Origin: Geminicoccus roseus DSM 18922
Lineage (GTDB): Bacteria > Pseudomonadota > Alphaproteobacteria > Geminicoccales > Geminicoccaceae
DNA: 64,000 nucleotides
Reading direction: 5' to 3'
Assembly (NCBI RefSeq): GCF_000427665.1
Contig: NZ_KE386572.1
Coordinates: 496,001-560,000, forward strand
The translations under genes were made by a program, and so were the position numbers. The notes beneath the pieces are model-generated. The model had not been told where the DNA came from, did no database searches, and saw only the letters and a list, made by a program, of their open reading frames with translations. Positions 35,868 to 44,655 of this stretch are shown piece after piece (positions within the stretch are counted from its first letter, which is position 1; the number at the start of each line of letters is the position of its first letter).

Positions 35868-35987
35868 CGTCCCTCTCCCTCATCGCCCCGCTGAGGCGCC
35901 GGCCGGCCACGTCACGCGCGACTCGATGGACCATCGCCGCCGGTCGATCAAGCACCCGTGCGCGGCCCGTCTCCGATCGATCCCCGC

Positions 35988-36019
35988 TTGACAGTATGCG
36001 ATAGCGAAGACCCTATGCG
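35988..36019 (+). promoter_or_regulatory. Candidate promoter/operator of the polyol operon
   Basis: A perfect TTGACA (35988-35993) lies 89 bp before the first permease gene and is followed by a pair of direct TATGCG repeats (35995-36000 and 36014-36019, 19 bp apart). CCCTAT at a 17-bp spacing is a poor minus-10. The two repeats could be a regulator site on one face of the helix. Evidence is limited to these matches in the divergent region 35868-36081. Confidence 0.35.
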
Positions 36020-36081
36020 CGAAAGTGAGCATCGACCGCGACCAGGGCGGAAAAACGTTTTTAGGGTAGGCTTTCAGCACG

Positions 36082-37002
36082 ATGAGCAGCAGCTCGATTG
36101 CAGCCGGCAGCGCTGCGCACAGGCGCTCGTGGCTGCCGCGGTGGTTCACGGCGGAATCGGCCCTGGGATGGCTGATGCCGGTAGTCGTCCTGCTGGTCGT
36201 GTTCGGCGTCTACCCGCTCCTCTACAGCGTCTGGCTGAGCCTGCAGGAGCGCTCCCGCGTCACCCGCCAGTTCGAGTTCGTCGGGCTGAAGCAATGGGAG
36301 ATCGCTCTTACCGATCCCCGCACCTGGGACAGCTTCCAGGTCACCCTCACCTATACCCTGGTCTGCCTGTTCTTCCAGGTCGTGCTCGGCATGGCGATCG
36401 CCATGCTGCTGGACACCGAGCGGCGCGGCTACGGCCTGCTGCGCTCGCTGATGACCCTGCCGCTGGTGGTGCCGCCCGCGGTGACCGGCCTGATGTTCCT
36501 GCTGATGGAGGACGCCCAGTTCGGGGTGCTCTCCTACTACCTCAAGCAGCTTGGCATCATCGATCCGCTGAACCCGATCCTGGCCGGCAACGACACCGCG
36601 CTGATCGGCGTCATGCTGGCCGACATCTGGCAGTGGACGCCGTTCATGGTGCTGATCTTCCTGGCCGGGCTGCGGGCCTTGCCCAAGGAGCCCTATGAGG
36701 CGGCGGCCATCGACGGCGCCTCGGCGTTCCAGGCATTCCGGATGATCACCCTGCCCCTTCTGACCCGGGTGATCGCGGTGGCGGTGCTGATCCGCTCGAT
36801 CGACCTGTTCCGGGTCTATGACTATGTCTACGTGATGACGAGCGGCGGTCCCGGCACCCAGACCGAGACCTTGAGCTTCTATGCCGGCCGCCTGTTCACC
36901 CTCGCCAACTTCCCCTACGCGGCGGCCCTAGCGCTGATCGTGCTGATCTCGCTGAACGTGATCGCCTCGATCTTCATCAAGCTGTTCAAGGTGCGGTTCT
37001 GA
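36082..37002 (+). CDS. Sugar/polyol ABC transporter permease (MalF type)
   Basis: A 306-residue inner-membrane permease with six predicted helices. The coupling motif is EAAAIDGASAFQAFRMITLPLL (the EAA loop), which contacts the ATPase. It belongs to the carbohydrate-uptake group 1 permeases. Its stop overlaps the start of the second permease (TGATG), so the two subunits are co-translated. First gene of the operon; upstream lies the divergent epimerase gene. Confidence 0.92.
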   Translation: MSSSSIAAGSAAHRRSWLPRWFTAESALGWLMPVVVLLVVFGVYPLLYSVWLSLQERSRVTRQFEFVGLKQWEIALTDPRTWDSFQVTLTYTLVCLFFQVVLGMAIAMLLDTERRGYGLLRSLMTLPLVVPPAVTGLMFLLMEDAQFGVLSYYLKQLGIIDPLNPILAGNDTALIGVMLADIWQWTPFMVLIFLAGLRALPKEPYEAAAIDGASAFQAFRMITLPLLTRVIAVAVLIRSIDLFRVYDYVYVMTSGGPGTQTETLSFYAGRLFTLANFPYAAALALIVLISLNVIASIFIKLFKVRF

Positions 37003-37892
37003 TGCGTACCCATCCCGCCCTCGGCATCCTGCGCGACGTCTGCGCGTGGCTGGTCGTGCTGCTGTTCGTGTTCCCGATCTTCTGGTGGGTCCTGGCCTCG
37101 TTCAAACCCTACACGGCGATCTTCAACACGACCCCGGTCTACTGGGGCTTCGAGCCGACCCTGGACAACTACCGGGTGACGCTGGGCGGCGTGTCGCGCC
37201 TGTCGCTGGTGACCGACGAGGGTGCGGCCGGCACGGTCGCGGGCGGCGGCAGCTCCTACTATTCGATCCCGTCCATCATCGACAGCGTGGTGGTGGCGCT
37301 GGGCTCGACCGCGATCAGCATCGTCCTGGCAACGCTGTGCGCCTACGGCCTGTCGCGTTTCAGGTTCCGGGGCCAGCAGCCCTTCGTGTTCTGGATCCTG
37401 TCGCAGCGCATGATGCCGCCGATCGCGATCGCCATCCCGATCTTCTTCATGTTCCGCGATCTGGGCCTGCGCGACACCCATCTGGGCCTGATCCTGGCCC
37501 ACACGCTGATCAACCTGCCGATCGCCGTCCTGCTGATGAAGAGCTTTCTGGACGACATCCCGGCGGATCTCGACCAGCAGGCGATGATCGACGGGGCCAC
37601 GCGCTGGCAGACCTTCTGGCTGGTGGTGATGCCGCTGGTGAAGGGCGGCCTCGCGGCCACCGCGGTTCTGTGCTTCATCTTCTCCTGGACCGAGTTCCTG
37701 CTGAGCCTGCAGCTCACCTCGCAGATCCGCACGATCCCGGTGAAGATCTCGACCTTCGTCACGTCGACCGGCACCGAGTGGGGCTTCATCACGGCGCTGG
37801 GCAGCGCCGCGCTGATACCGAGTTTCATCTTCATCGTCCTCGTCCAGAAGCATCTGGTACGCGGCCTGACCCTCGGCTCACTCAAGGACTGA
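37002..37892 (+). CDS. Sugar/polyol ABC transporter permease (MalG type)
   Basis: A 296-residue permease with six predicted helices and the EAA-type loop QQAMIDGATRWQTFWLVVMPLV near residue 190; the first Glu-Ala is replaced by Gln-Gln, a variation often seen in this subunit. It pairs with the permease encoded just upstream. No ATPase gene follows in this operon, so a shared MsmX/UgpC-type ATPase encoded elsewhere would be needed. Confidence 0.92.
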   Translation: MRTHPALGILRDVCAWLVVLLFVFPIFWWVLASFKPYTAIFNTTPVYWGFEPTLDNYRVTLGGVSRLSLVTDEGAAGTVAGGGSSYYSIPSIIDSVVVALGSTAISIVLATLCAYGLSRFRFRGQQPFVFWILSQRMMPPIAIAIPIFFMFRDLGLRDTHLGLILAHTLINLPIAVLLMKSFLDDIPADLDQQAMIDGATRWQTFWLVVMPLVKGGLAATAVLCFIFSWTEFLLSLQLTSQIRTIPVKISTFVTSTGTEWGFITALGSAALIPSFIFIVLVQKHLVRGLTLGSLKD

Positions 37893-37934
37893 GCGGCCGT
37901 TCTCCGTTCGATCAATCAAAAGGGAGGCAGAAGA

Positions 37935-39461
37935 ATGAGTTTCAGGGAACACGACCGCAAGACGTTCATCGCCGACACCTGCGGCGACTACGCGTCGCGG
38001 CGGATCAGCAAGCGCGAGTTCATCCGCAAGCTCGGCATCGCAGGCGTCGGCCTGTCCGGCTTCGGTGCTGCGATGCTGGGCGGCGGCCGCCCGTTCCGCG
38101 GCCTGGACTTCGGCAACCCGGCCTTCGCGCAGGCCGGGCCCGACGAGGCCATGATGCAGTGGCTGTCCGAGGTGGGTAAGCCGTTCGCCGGCACCACGAT
38201 CCGCTACACCTCCGAGGCGACCCCGCCGACGATCGTCGCCAACCAGCTCGCCAAGGAAGAGTTCACCAAGGCGACCGGCATCAACGTCGAGATCGAGATC
38301 GTTCCGCTGGAGCAGGTGCTGCAGAAGGCGACCCTCGACATCCAGGGCCAGATCGGCACCTACGACCTCTACTATCTCGACCAGTCCTGGATGGCGACCT
38401 TCTCGCCGGACATGGAAGATCCGCGCGAGTACTACGATTCGCATCCCGACATCGCGATGCCGGACTTCGACTGGGCCGACTTCAGCCAGCCGCTGCTCGA
38501 CGGCATCTCGATGTATGACGGCAAGCTGGTCTCGATTCCGTTCGACATCCCGATCTTCATCCTGATGTACCGTCGTGACCTCTACGAGAAGCACGGCCTC
38601 AAGGTCCCGACCGACCTGAACGAGTACATGGCCAACGTGAAGGCCATCCAGGAAGCCGAGAGCAAGAACGGCATCTACGGCACCACCGGCCAGCTCCGCT
38701 CCGGGCACTACAGCCTGGAATGCGACTGGACCGCCTGGCTGTGGGGCAATGGCGGCTCGATCTACGACAAGGCCGGCATGTTCTCCGGCGGCGACGAGCA
38801 GGGCATCAAGGGCCTCGAGTATCTCATGGAGATCTCGAAGAACTGCCCGCCCGGCGCCTTGACCTGGACCTGGGACGGCGAGGGTCAGTCGGTGGCGCAG
38901 GGCCTGGCCGGCCAGGTGATCACCTGGGGCGAGTATTTCCCGAGCTTCGACGGCGCCAACAGCAAGGTCGTGGGCCTGATGGAGGCGGCGCCGCCGCCAA
39001 AAGCGATCTCGCTGCGCAAGCCCGAGGATTGCGGCTTCAACGAGATCCCGAACGTCGGCCACCAGGGCGGCTCGGGCCTGGGCCTGTCGAAGTACTCGCA
39101 GAACCAGGAAGCGGCCTTCCTCTTCATGCAGTGGGCCACCTCCAAGGACGTGGTCGGCCGCGGCTCGGTTCTGGGTGGCGGCGCCTCGCCGGTCCGCCTC
39201 TCGGCCTTCACCGACCCGCGCACCCTGGCGGCCGCCAAGGTCGGCCCCGGCACCACGCGGCACTTCCCGGCGGTCGAGAAGACCATCAACACCATGATGG
39301 GCTCCGAGCCGGACTTCCCGGCCTGGGCGGAACTGTCGAACAACACCATCCCGGTGGAACTCGGCAAGTACCTGACCGGCCAGTTCAAGACCCCGCAGGA
39401 ATGCATGGACGCGATCAAGCCGGTGGCCGACGAGATGGCGGCGCCGTTCCGCAAGGCCTGA
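37935..39461 (+). CDS. Extracellular solute-binding protein of the polyol ABC importer
   Basis: A 508-residue carbohydrate-binding protein (SBP family 1). The leader has SRRISKREFIRKLG followed by a hydrophobic Gly/Ala stretch, so Tat export is likely; cleavage is expected near AFAQA. The mature part shows ATPPTIVANQLAKEEFTKATGINVEI and DLYYLDQSWMATF, typical of family 1 two-lobe receptors for sugars and polyols. GGGAGG sits nine bases before the ATG. A stem-loop follows the stop codon, which would allow more receptor than enzyme to be made. Confidence 0.9.
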   Translation: MSFREHDRKTFIADTCGDYASRRISKREFIRKLGIAGVGLSGFGAAMLGGGRPFRGLDFGNPAFAQAGPDEAMMQWLSEVGKPFAGTTIRYTSEATPPTIVANQLAKEEFTKATGINVEIEIVPLEQVLQKATLDIQGQIGTYDLYYLDQSWMATFSPDMEDPREYYDSHPDIAMPDFDWADFSQPLLDGISMYDGKLVSIPFDIPIFILMYRRDLYEKHGLKVPTDLNEYMANVKAIQEAESKNGIYGTTGQLRSGHYSLECDWTAWLWGNGGSIYDKAGMFSGGDEQGIKGLEYLMEISKNCPPGALTWTWDGEGQSVAQGLAGQVITWGEYFPSFDGANSKVVGLMEAAPPPKAISLRKPEDCGFNEIPNVGHQGGSGLGLSKYSQNQEAAFLFMQWATSKDVVGRGSVLGGGASPVRLSAFTDPRTLAAAKVGPGTTRHFPAVEKTINTMMGSEPDFPAWAELSNNTIPVELGKYLTGQFKTPQECMDAIKPVADEMAAPFRKA

Positions 39462-39488
39462 CGCCCGTCGGCAGGCCTGATCGAAGAG

Positions 39489-39517
39489 TGGCGGGGCAGC
39501 GATGCCCCGCCAATTTT
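39489..39517 (+). terminator. Intra-operon stem-loop after the binding-protein gene
   Basis: A perfect 10-bp stem (TGGCGGGGCA with TGCCCCGCCA) closed by a GCGA tetraloop of the stable GNRA class and followed by ATTTTC. It lies 27 bases after the binding-protein stop and before the kinase gene. It could act as a partial terminator or protect the upstream mRNA, as found for other binding-protein operons. Confidence 0.7.
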
Positions 39518-39545
39518 CTGCAAGAGAACGAAGATCCCTGGCACC

Positions 39546-41074
<1,529 letters not shown>

Positions 41075-41078
<4 letters not shown>

Positions 41079-42370
41079 CCGGAGCCGACCCGCTCATCCA
41101 GGAGTTCGTCCACGGCCGCTATGTCGACCGTACCACCGGCAAGACCGTTCCCTGCAGCCTGCAGAAGGTGGTGACCACCGAGAGCACCGCCGGCCAGGAA
41201 GCCGAGCTTCTGTCCGGCCTGGGTCTGGGCGAGCGGCTGGGCATCGTCGCCGACGAGAACACCTGGGAGGTGGCCGGAAGGCGCATCCAGGCGGCCCTGC
41301 CCAACTCGGAAGCGATCCTCCTGGAGCACCCCAAGGCCGACGAGAAGAACGCTGCCATTCTGAAGGACAAGTCCCGCCATGTGGACGGACTGGTCGCCGT
41401 GGGCTCCGGCACGATCAACGACCTGTGCAAGCACGTGACGTTTGCCGATGGGCGCGGCTGCGCGGTGTTCGGCACCGCCCCGTCCATGAACGGCTACGTC
41501 ACCTCGACCGCCTCGATCACCCGGGATGGCTACAAGCTTTCCCTGAAGAGCCACGCGCCCCGCGGCGTGTTCTATGACCTGTCGGTCTTAGCGGCGGCAC
41601 CGGTGCGGATGATTCGTGCGGGCTTCGGCGACGCGGTCTGCCGCAGTTCCGCCCAGGTGGACTGGCTGCTGTCGCACCGCCTGCTCGGCACCGTCTACGA
41701 GCAGGGGCCGTTCGACATCCAGGCCCCCTACGAACCGATCCTGCTCGAGCGTGCCGAGGGCCTGGTCAAGGGCGATCTGGTCGCGATGCGGGCGCTCACC
41801 GACATGCTGACGCTGGGCGGCTTCGGCGTGCTGTTCACCCACACCAGCCATTCCGGCTCGATGGCCGAGCATTCCATCAGCCACTACATCGACATGTTCG
41901 CGGATCCGCATCCCGGGACCCTGCATGGCGAGCAGGTCGGCGTCGCGACGCTTACCGCCAGCCGGCTCCAGGCGCGGATCCTGGCGCTCGAGACCCTGCC
42001 GCCCCTGCAGGTACGCCAGATCGACGACGAGAAAATTCGTCGCCTGCACGGAAAATCCGGCGACGAGATGGTCAAGGTCGCCCACGCCAAGGCGCTCGAT
42101 GCCGAACAGACCCGCGCCATGAACGAACGCCTCGAGCGCAGCTGGCCGGAGCTGCGTTCGGAACTGCTGGCAATCATGTTGCCATTGGAAAAACTGGTTG
42201 CCGCCTATGCCGCATCCGGCACCGCGACCACGGCGGCAGGCATCGGGATCGCCCCTTGCTTCTACCGCCGGGCCGTGCTCAACGCCCGCGACGTCCGGGA
42301 CCGCTGGTCGTTCCTGGACCTGGCCGGCGACCTCGACTTCTTGGAAGGGTTCGCCGAACACGAGGGATGA
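41075..42370 (+). CDS. Glycerol-1-phosphate-dehydrogenase-type metal-dependent dehydrogenase
   Basis: A 431-residue enzyme of the iron/zinc alcohol dehydrogenase superfamily, glycerol-1-phosphate dehydrogenase branch (AraM/EgsA-like). The nucleotide motif is GSGTINDLCKH; metal ligands are Asp186 (GFGDAV), His266 (SMAEHSISHY) and His284 (LHGEQV). The conserved SMDGY loop reads SMNGY (Asn139), hinting at altered substrate contact. In this operon it most likely oxidises a polyol phosphate made by the kinase rather than making archaeal-type lipid. GTG start with AAAGGA eight bases upstream. Confidence 0.82.
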
Positions 42371-42371
42371 C

Positions 42372-43412
42372 ATGGCGACGGTACTGATCCTGGGCGCGGG
42401 CGTGATGGGCAGCGCGTTCACGCTGCCACTGGCCGATGCCGGCCACGACGTCCGCCTGGTCGGCACGCCCATCGACGCCCAGACCATCGACGCGCTTCGT
42501 CAGAATGGGGTCCACCCGCGGCTGAACGCGCCCCTGCCCCGGAACGTCCGGACCTTCCATCACCACGAGATCGGTCAGGCGGTCTCCGACGAGATCGAGC
42601 TGATCGTGATCGGGGTGAGCACGGCAGGCGTCACCTGGGCCACCGACCTGCTGGCGCCGGTCCTGCCGGGCCCGCGGCCGGTGATGATGCTCACCAAGGG
42701 CCTGGACACGGACGGGAAGAACATCCGCCCGCTGACCGACCCGGTGGCGGAAGCCCTGAAATGCCCGACCGGCGGCGTCGGCGGCCCCTGCATTGCCGGC
42801 GAGCTCGCGGTCCGGCGCGACACCTCGGTGGTGTTCGCCCATCCGGAGGAAGCGACGCTGCGCCGCCTGCTGGATCTGGTGGCAGCACCCTACTACCACG
42901 CGCGGCCGTCCCGGGACGTGGTCGGCACCGAGGTGTGCGCCGCGCTGAAGAACTTCTACGCACTCGGCATCGGCGCTGCGGTCGGGATGCTCGACCGCCA
43001 GGGCGGCGCGGAAAACGGCGCGCAGATGCACAACATCGCCGCCGGCCTGTTCGCGCAGGCGCTCCTGGAGCTCAGGCAGATCAACGCCCTGGTCGGCGGC
43101 AGCGACAGTTCGGTGCACGGCCTGGCGGGTACGGGCGACCTCTACGTCACCGTGCAGGGCGGCCGGAACAGCCGGATGGGCCGTCTGCTCGGCGCCGGCT
43201 GGCGCTATTCGAAGGCCAAGGCCGAGAAGATGAAGGACGAGACGGTGGAGGGCGCCGAGCTGGCGCTGTCCGCCGGGCCGACCCTGGAGAACATGATGCG
43301 CGAGGGGGCGCTTGCGAAGCAGCAAATGCCCCTCACATGTGCGATCATCGACGCGATCAGTCGCGACCACGAGTTCAGTGTCGACTGGCAGCGTTTCCAC
43401 TACGCGCACTGA
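42372..43412 (+). CDS. GpsA-type NAD(P)-dependent polyol-phosphate dehydrogenase
   Basis: A 346-residue dehydrogenase related to glycerol-3-phosphate dehydrogenase. The Rossmann motif is ILGAGVMGSAF (residues 6-16), the phosphate/lysine region has TKGLDTDG (Lys109), and the catalytic Lys lies in ALKNFYALG (Lys193). It starts one base after the preceding stop. Being the stereochemical counterpart of the upstream glycerol-1-phosphate-type enzyme, it may handle the mirror-image polyol phosphate. It is unlikely to be the housekeeping GpsA because of its operon context. Confidence 0.83.
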   Translation: MATVLILGAGVMGSAFTLPLADAGHDVRLVGTPIDAQTIDALRQNGVHPRLNAPLPRNVRTFHHHEIGQAVSDEIELIVIGVSTAGVTWATDLLAPVLPGPRPVMMLTKGLDTDGKNIRPLTDPVAEALKCPTGGVGGPCIAGELAVRRDTSVVFAHPEEATLRRLLDLVAAPYYHARPSRDVVGTEVCAALKNFYALGIGAAVGMLDRQGGAENGAQMHNIAAGLFAQALLELRQINALVGGSDSSVHGLAGTGDLYVTVQGGRNSRMGRLLGAGWRYSKAKAEKMKDETVEGAELALSAGPTLENMMREGALAKQQMPLTCAIIDAISRDHEFSVDWQRFHYAH

Positions 43413-43423
43413 AGGAGAGCAGC

Positions 43424-43882
43424 GTGAGCAAGGTCGTGATCGGAGCGGACAATCTGGGCCTGCCGCTGAAGGACATTCTGGTCGAGCACCTGAAGTCCAA
43501 GGGTCACGAGGTGGTCGACATCGGCACCAACACGAGCGATCCGGTCGACTATCCCGGCGTCGGCCGTCGGCTGGCGGAGAAGGTCGCCGCCGGCGAGTTC
43601 AGCCGCGGCATCCTGGTCTGCGGCACCGGCGCCGGCATGGCGATCGTGGCCAACAAGGTGCCGGGCGTGCGCGCTGTCTGCGTGACCGATCCCTATACCG
43701 CCGAGCGCGCGATCGCTTCCAACAACGCCCAGGTCATCACCATGGGCGCCCAGATCACCGGCCCTTCCGTCGCGAAGATGCTGGCCGACATCTATCTCTC
43801 CAACGAGTTCCAGGCGGAGCGCTCGGGCAAGAAGGTCGCGCAGATCGACCAGATCGACGCGGAGATGCGCAAGGCCGGCTGA
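43424..43882 (+). CDS. RpiB-family sugar-phosphate isomerase, altered active site
   Basis: A 152-residue RpiB/LacAB-family isomerase. The phosphate/thiol motif CGTGAGMAI (Cys66, Thr68) is intact, so proton transfer is probably retained. Two His of ribose-5-phosphate isomerase B are missing: the early D-H-A-G motif is DNLG (Asn10), and HNDAN is SNNAQ (Ser99). His99 helps to open the sugar ring in RpiB, so its loss fits an acyclic substrate such as a tetrulose phosphate. GTG start with AAGGAG seven bases upstream. Last gene before a strong terminator. Confidence 0.88.
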   Translation: MSKVVIGADNLGLPLKDILVEHLKSKGHEVVDIGTNTSDPVDYPGVGRRLAEKVAAGEFSRGILVCGTGAGMAIVANKVPGVRAVCVTDPYTAERAIASNNAQVITMGAQITGPSVAKMLADIYLSNEFQAERSGKKVAQIDQIDAEMRKAG

Positions 43883-44273
43883 ACGCCACTCCCTTGATGG
43901 CCAGCTGGAAAGGCCGGCCTTGAAACGGAAGCCCCGGCTCGCGCCGGGGCTTCTTGCGTTTCGGAAGCTGCTTGGGGCCCAGCCAGCAAAGCGGCTGCAT
44001 TCGCACAAGATCGAACACTCCAGACGTGCGATTTTGTGGTTTATCTGGGCTTTTCCATCTCGTCGGCTTGTGCATTTGGTGCCACTCTCGACGCCGTCGG
44101 CACGGACCAGAGCAGGGCTTGTTCCGGAGGCCCCGGGTCGAGCCGACCGCGAAACCGGCAGTCTGTCGGCATCGATGCCGGACTGGAAGACGGCGCGCTC
44201 CCGCCGCGCCGCGCCGCGCCTGCCGACAGGAAGTGCCGAGCGTCGTGCCGGCCAATCTCGCAAGGAGGGACGG
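43883..44273. other. Intergenic region between polyol and amidohydrolase operons
   Basis: Contains the polyol operon terminator (43928-43960) and then about 310 bases without a convincing gene before the GTG of the small amidohydrolase subunit. The stretch 44020-44080 is less GC-rich and is where a promoter for the rightward operon would fit. Overlapping open frames here are shadows. Confidence 0.5.
43928..43960 (+). terminator. Terminator of the polyol operon
   Basis: A perfect 11-bp stem (GAAGCCCCGGC with GCCGGGGCTTC, 43928-43938 and 43943-43953) with a TCGC loop, followed by TTGCGTTT. It starts 46 bases after the RpiB-type stop codon and marks the operon end. Confidence 0.85.
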
Positions 44274-44594
44274 GTGCCTTACAAGATCGATCCGGCGGTC
44301 GACCGGCAGTATATCGAAGAGATGCGCAAAAAGCCGATCGGCGCCCACAGCCCGGGGCTGCAGCGGGTCCTCAACACGTTGCGCACCGACAAGAGCGGCC
44401 GGCAGGTGATCCTGGTGGTGCTCAAGCCGTTCGAGAAATGGGTCCTGGGCGAGATGCCGGCGGATCGCCGCGATCCGATCACGATCGAGGATGGCCCGGT
44501 CTTCACGAGCCGTGAGGAAGCGGAGTGGGAGATCTTCCGCCGCCGCTGGCTCCTGCACACGGGCGAGAACATCAACCTGCCCTTCAAGGACTAG
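44274..44594 (+). CDS. N,N-dimethylformamidase-type small (alpha) subunit
   Basis: A 106-residue helical protein that matches the small subunit of N,N-dimethylformamidase in position and general pattern (basic helices, C terminus ...RRWLLHTGENINLPFKD). It presumably caps the large subunit. The known small subunit is about 130 residues, so this one is shorter. The GTG start is supported by CAAGGAGG eight bases upstream; the frame stays open for 118 more codons upstream without coding character. It is 61 bp ahead of the large-subunit gene. Confidence 0.72.
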   Translation: MPYKIDPAVDRQYIEEMRKKPIGAHSPGLQRVLNTLRTDKSGRQVILVVLKPFEKWVLGEMPADRRDPITIEDGPVFTSREEAEWEIFRRRWLLHTGENINLPFKD

Positions 44595-44610
44595 CTGCCG
44601 CCTCGGCGAT

Positions 44611-44625
44611 TGCACGAACGAACCC
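44611..44625. repeat. Isolated copy of the 107-bp array core 15-mer
   Basis: TGCACGAACGAACCC occurs here exactly as at 22260-22274 and 22689-22703 in the tandem array. It lies in the 61-bp gap between the two amidohydrolase subunit genes, followed by AAGAAGCC. This suggests a dispersed repeat family in the genome. Confidence 0.75.
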
Positions 44626-44655
44626 AAGAAGCCTTTGCCAGGTAAGAGACAGCGC

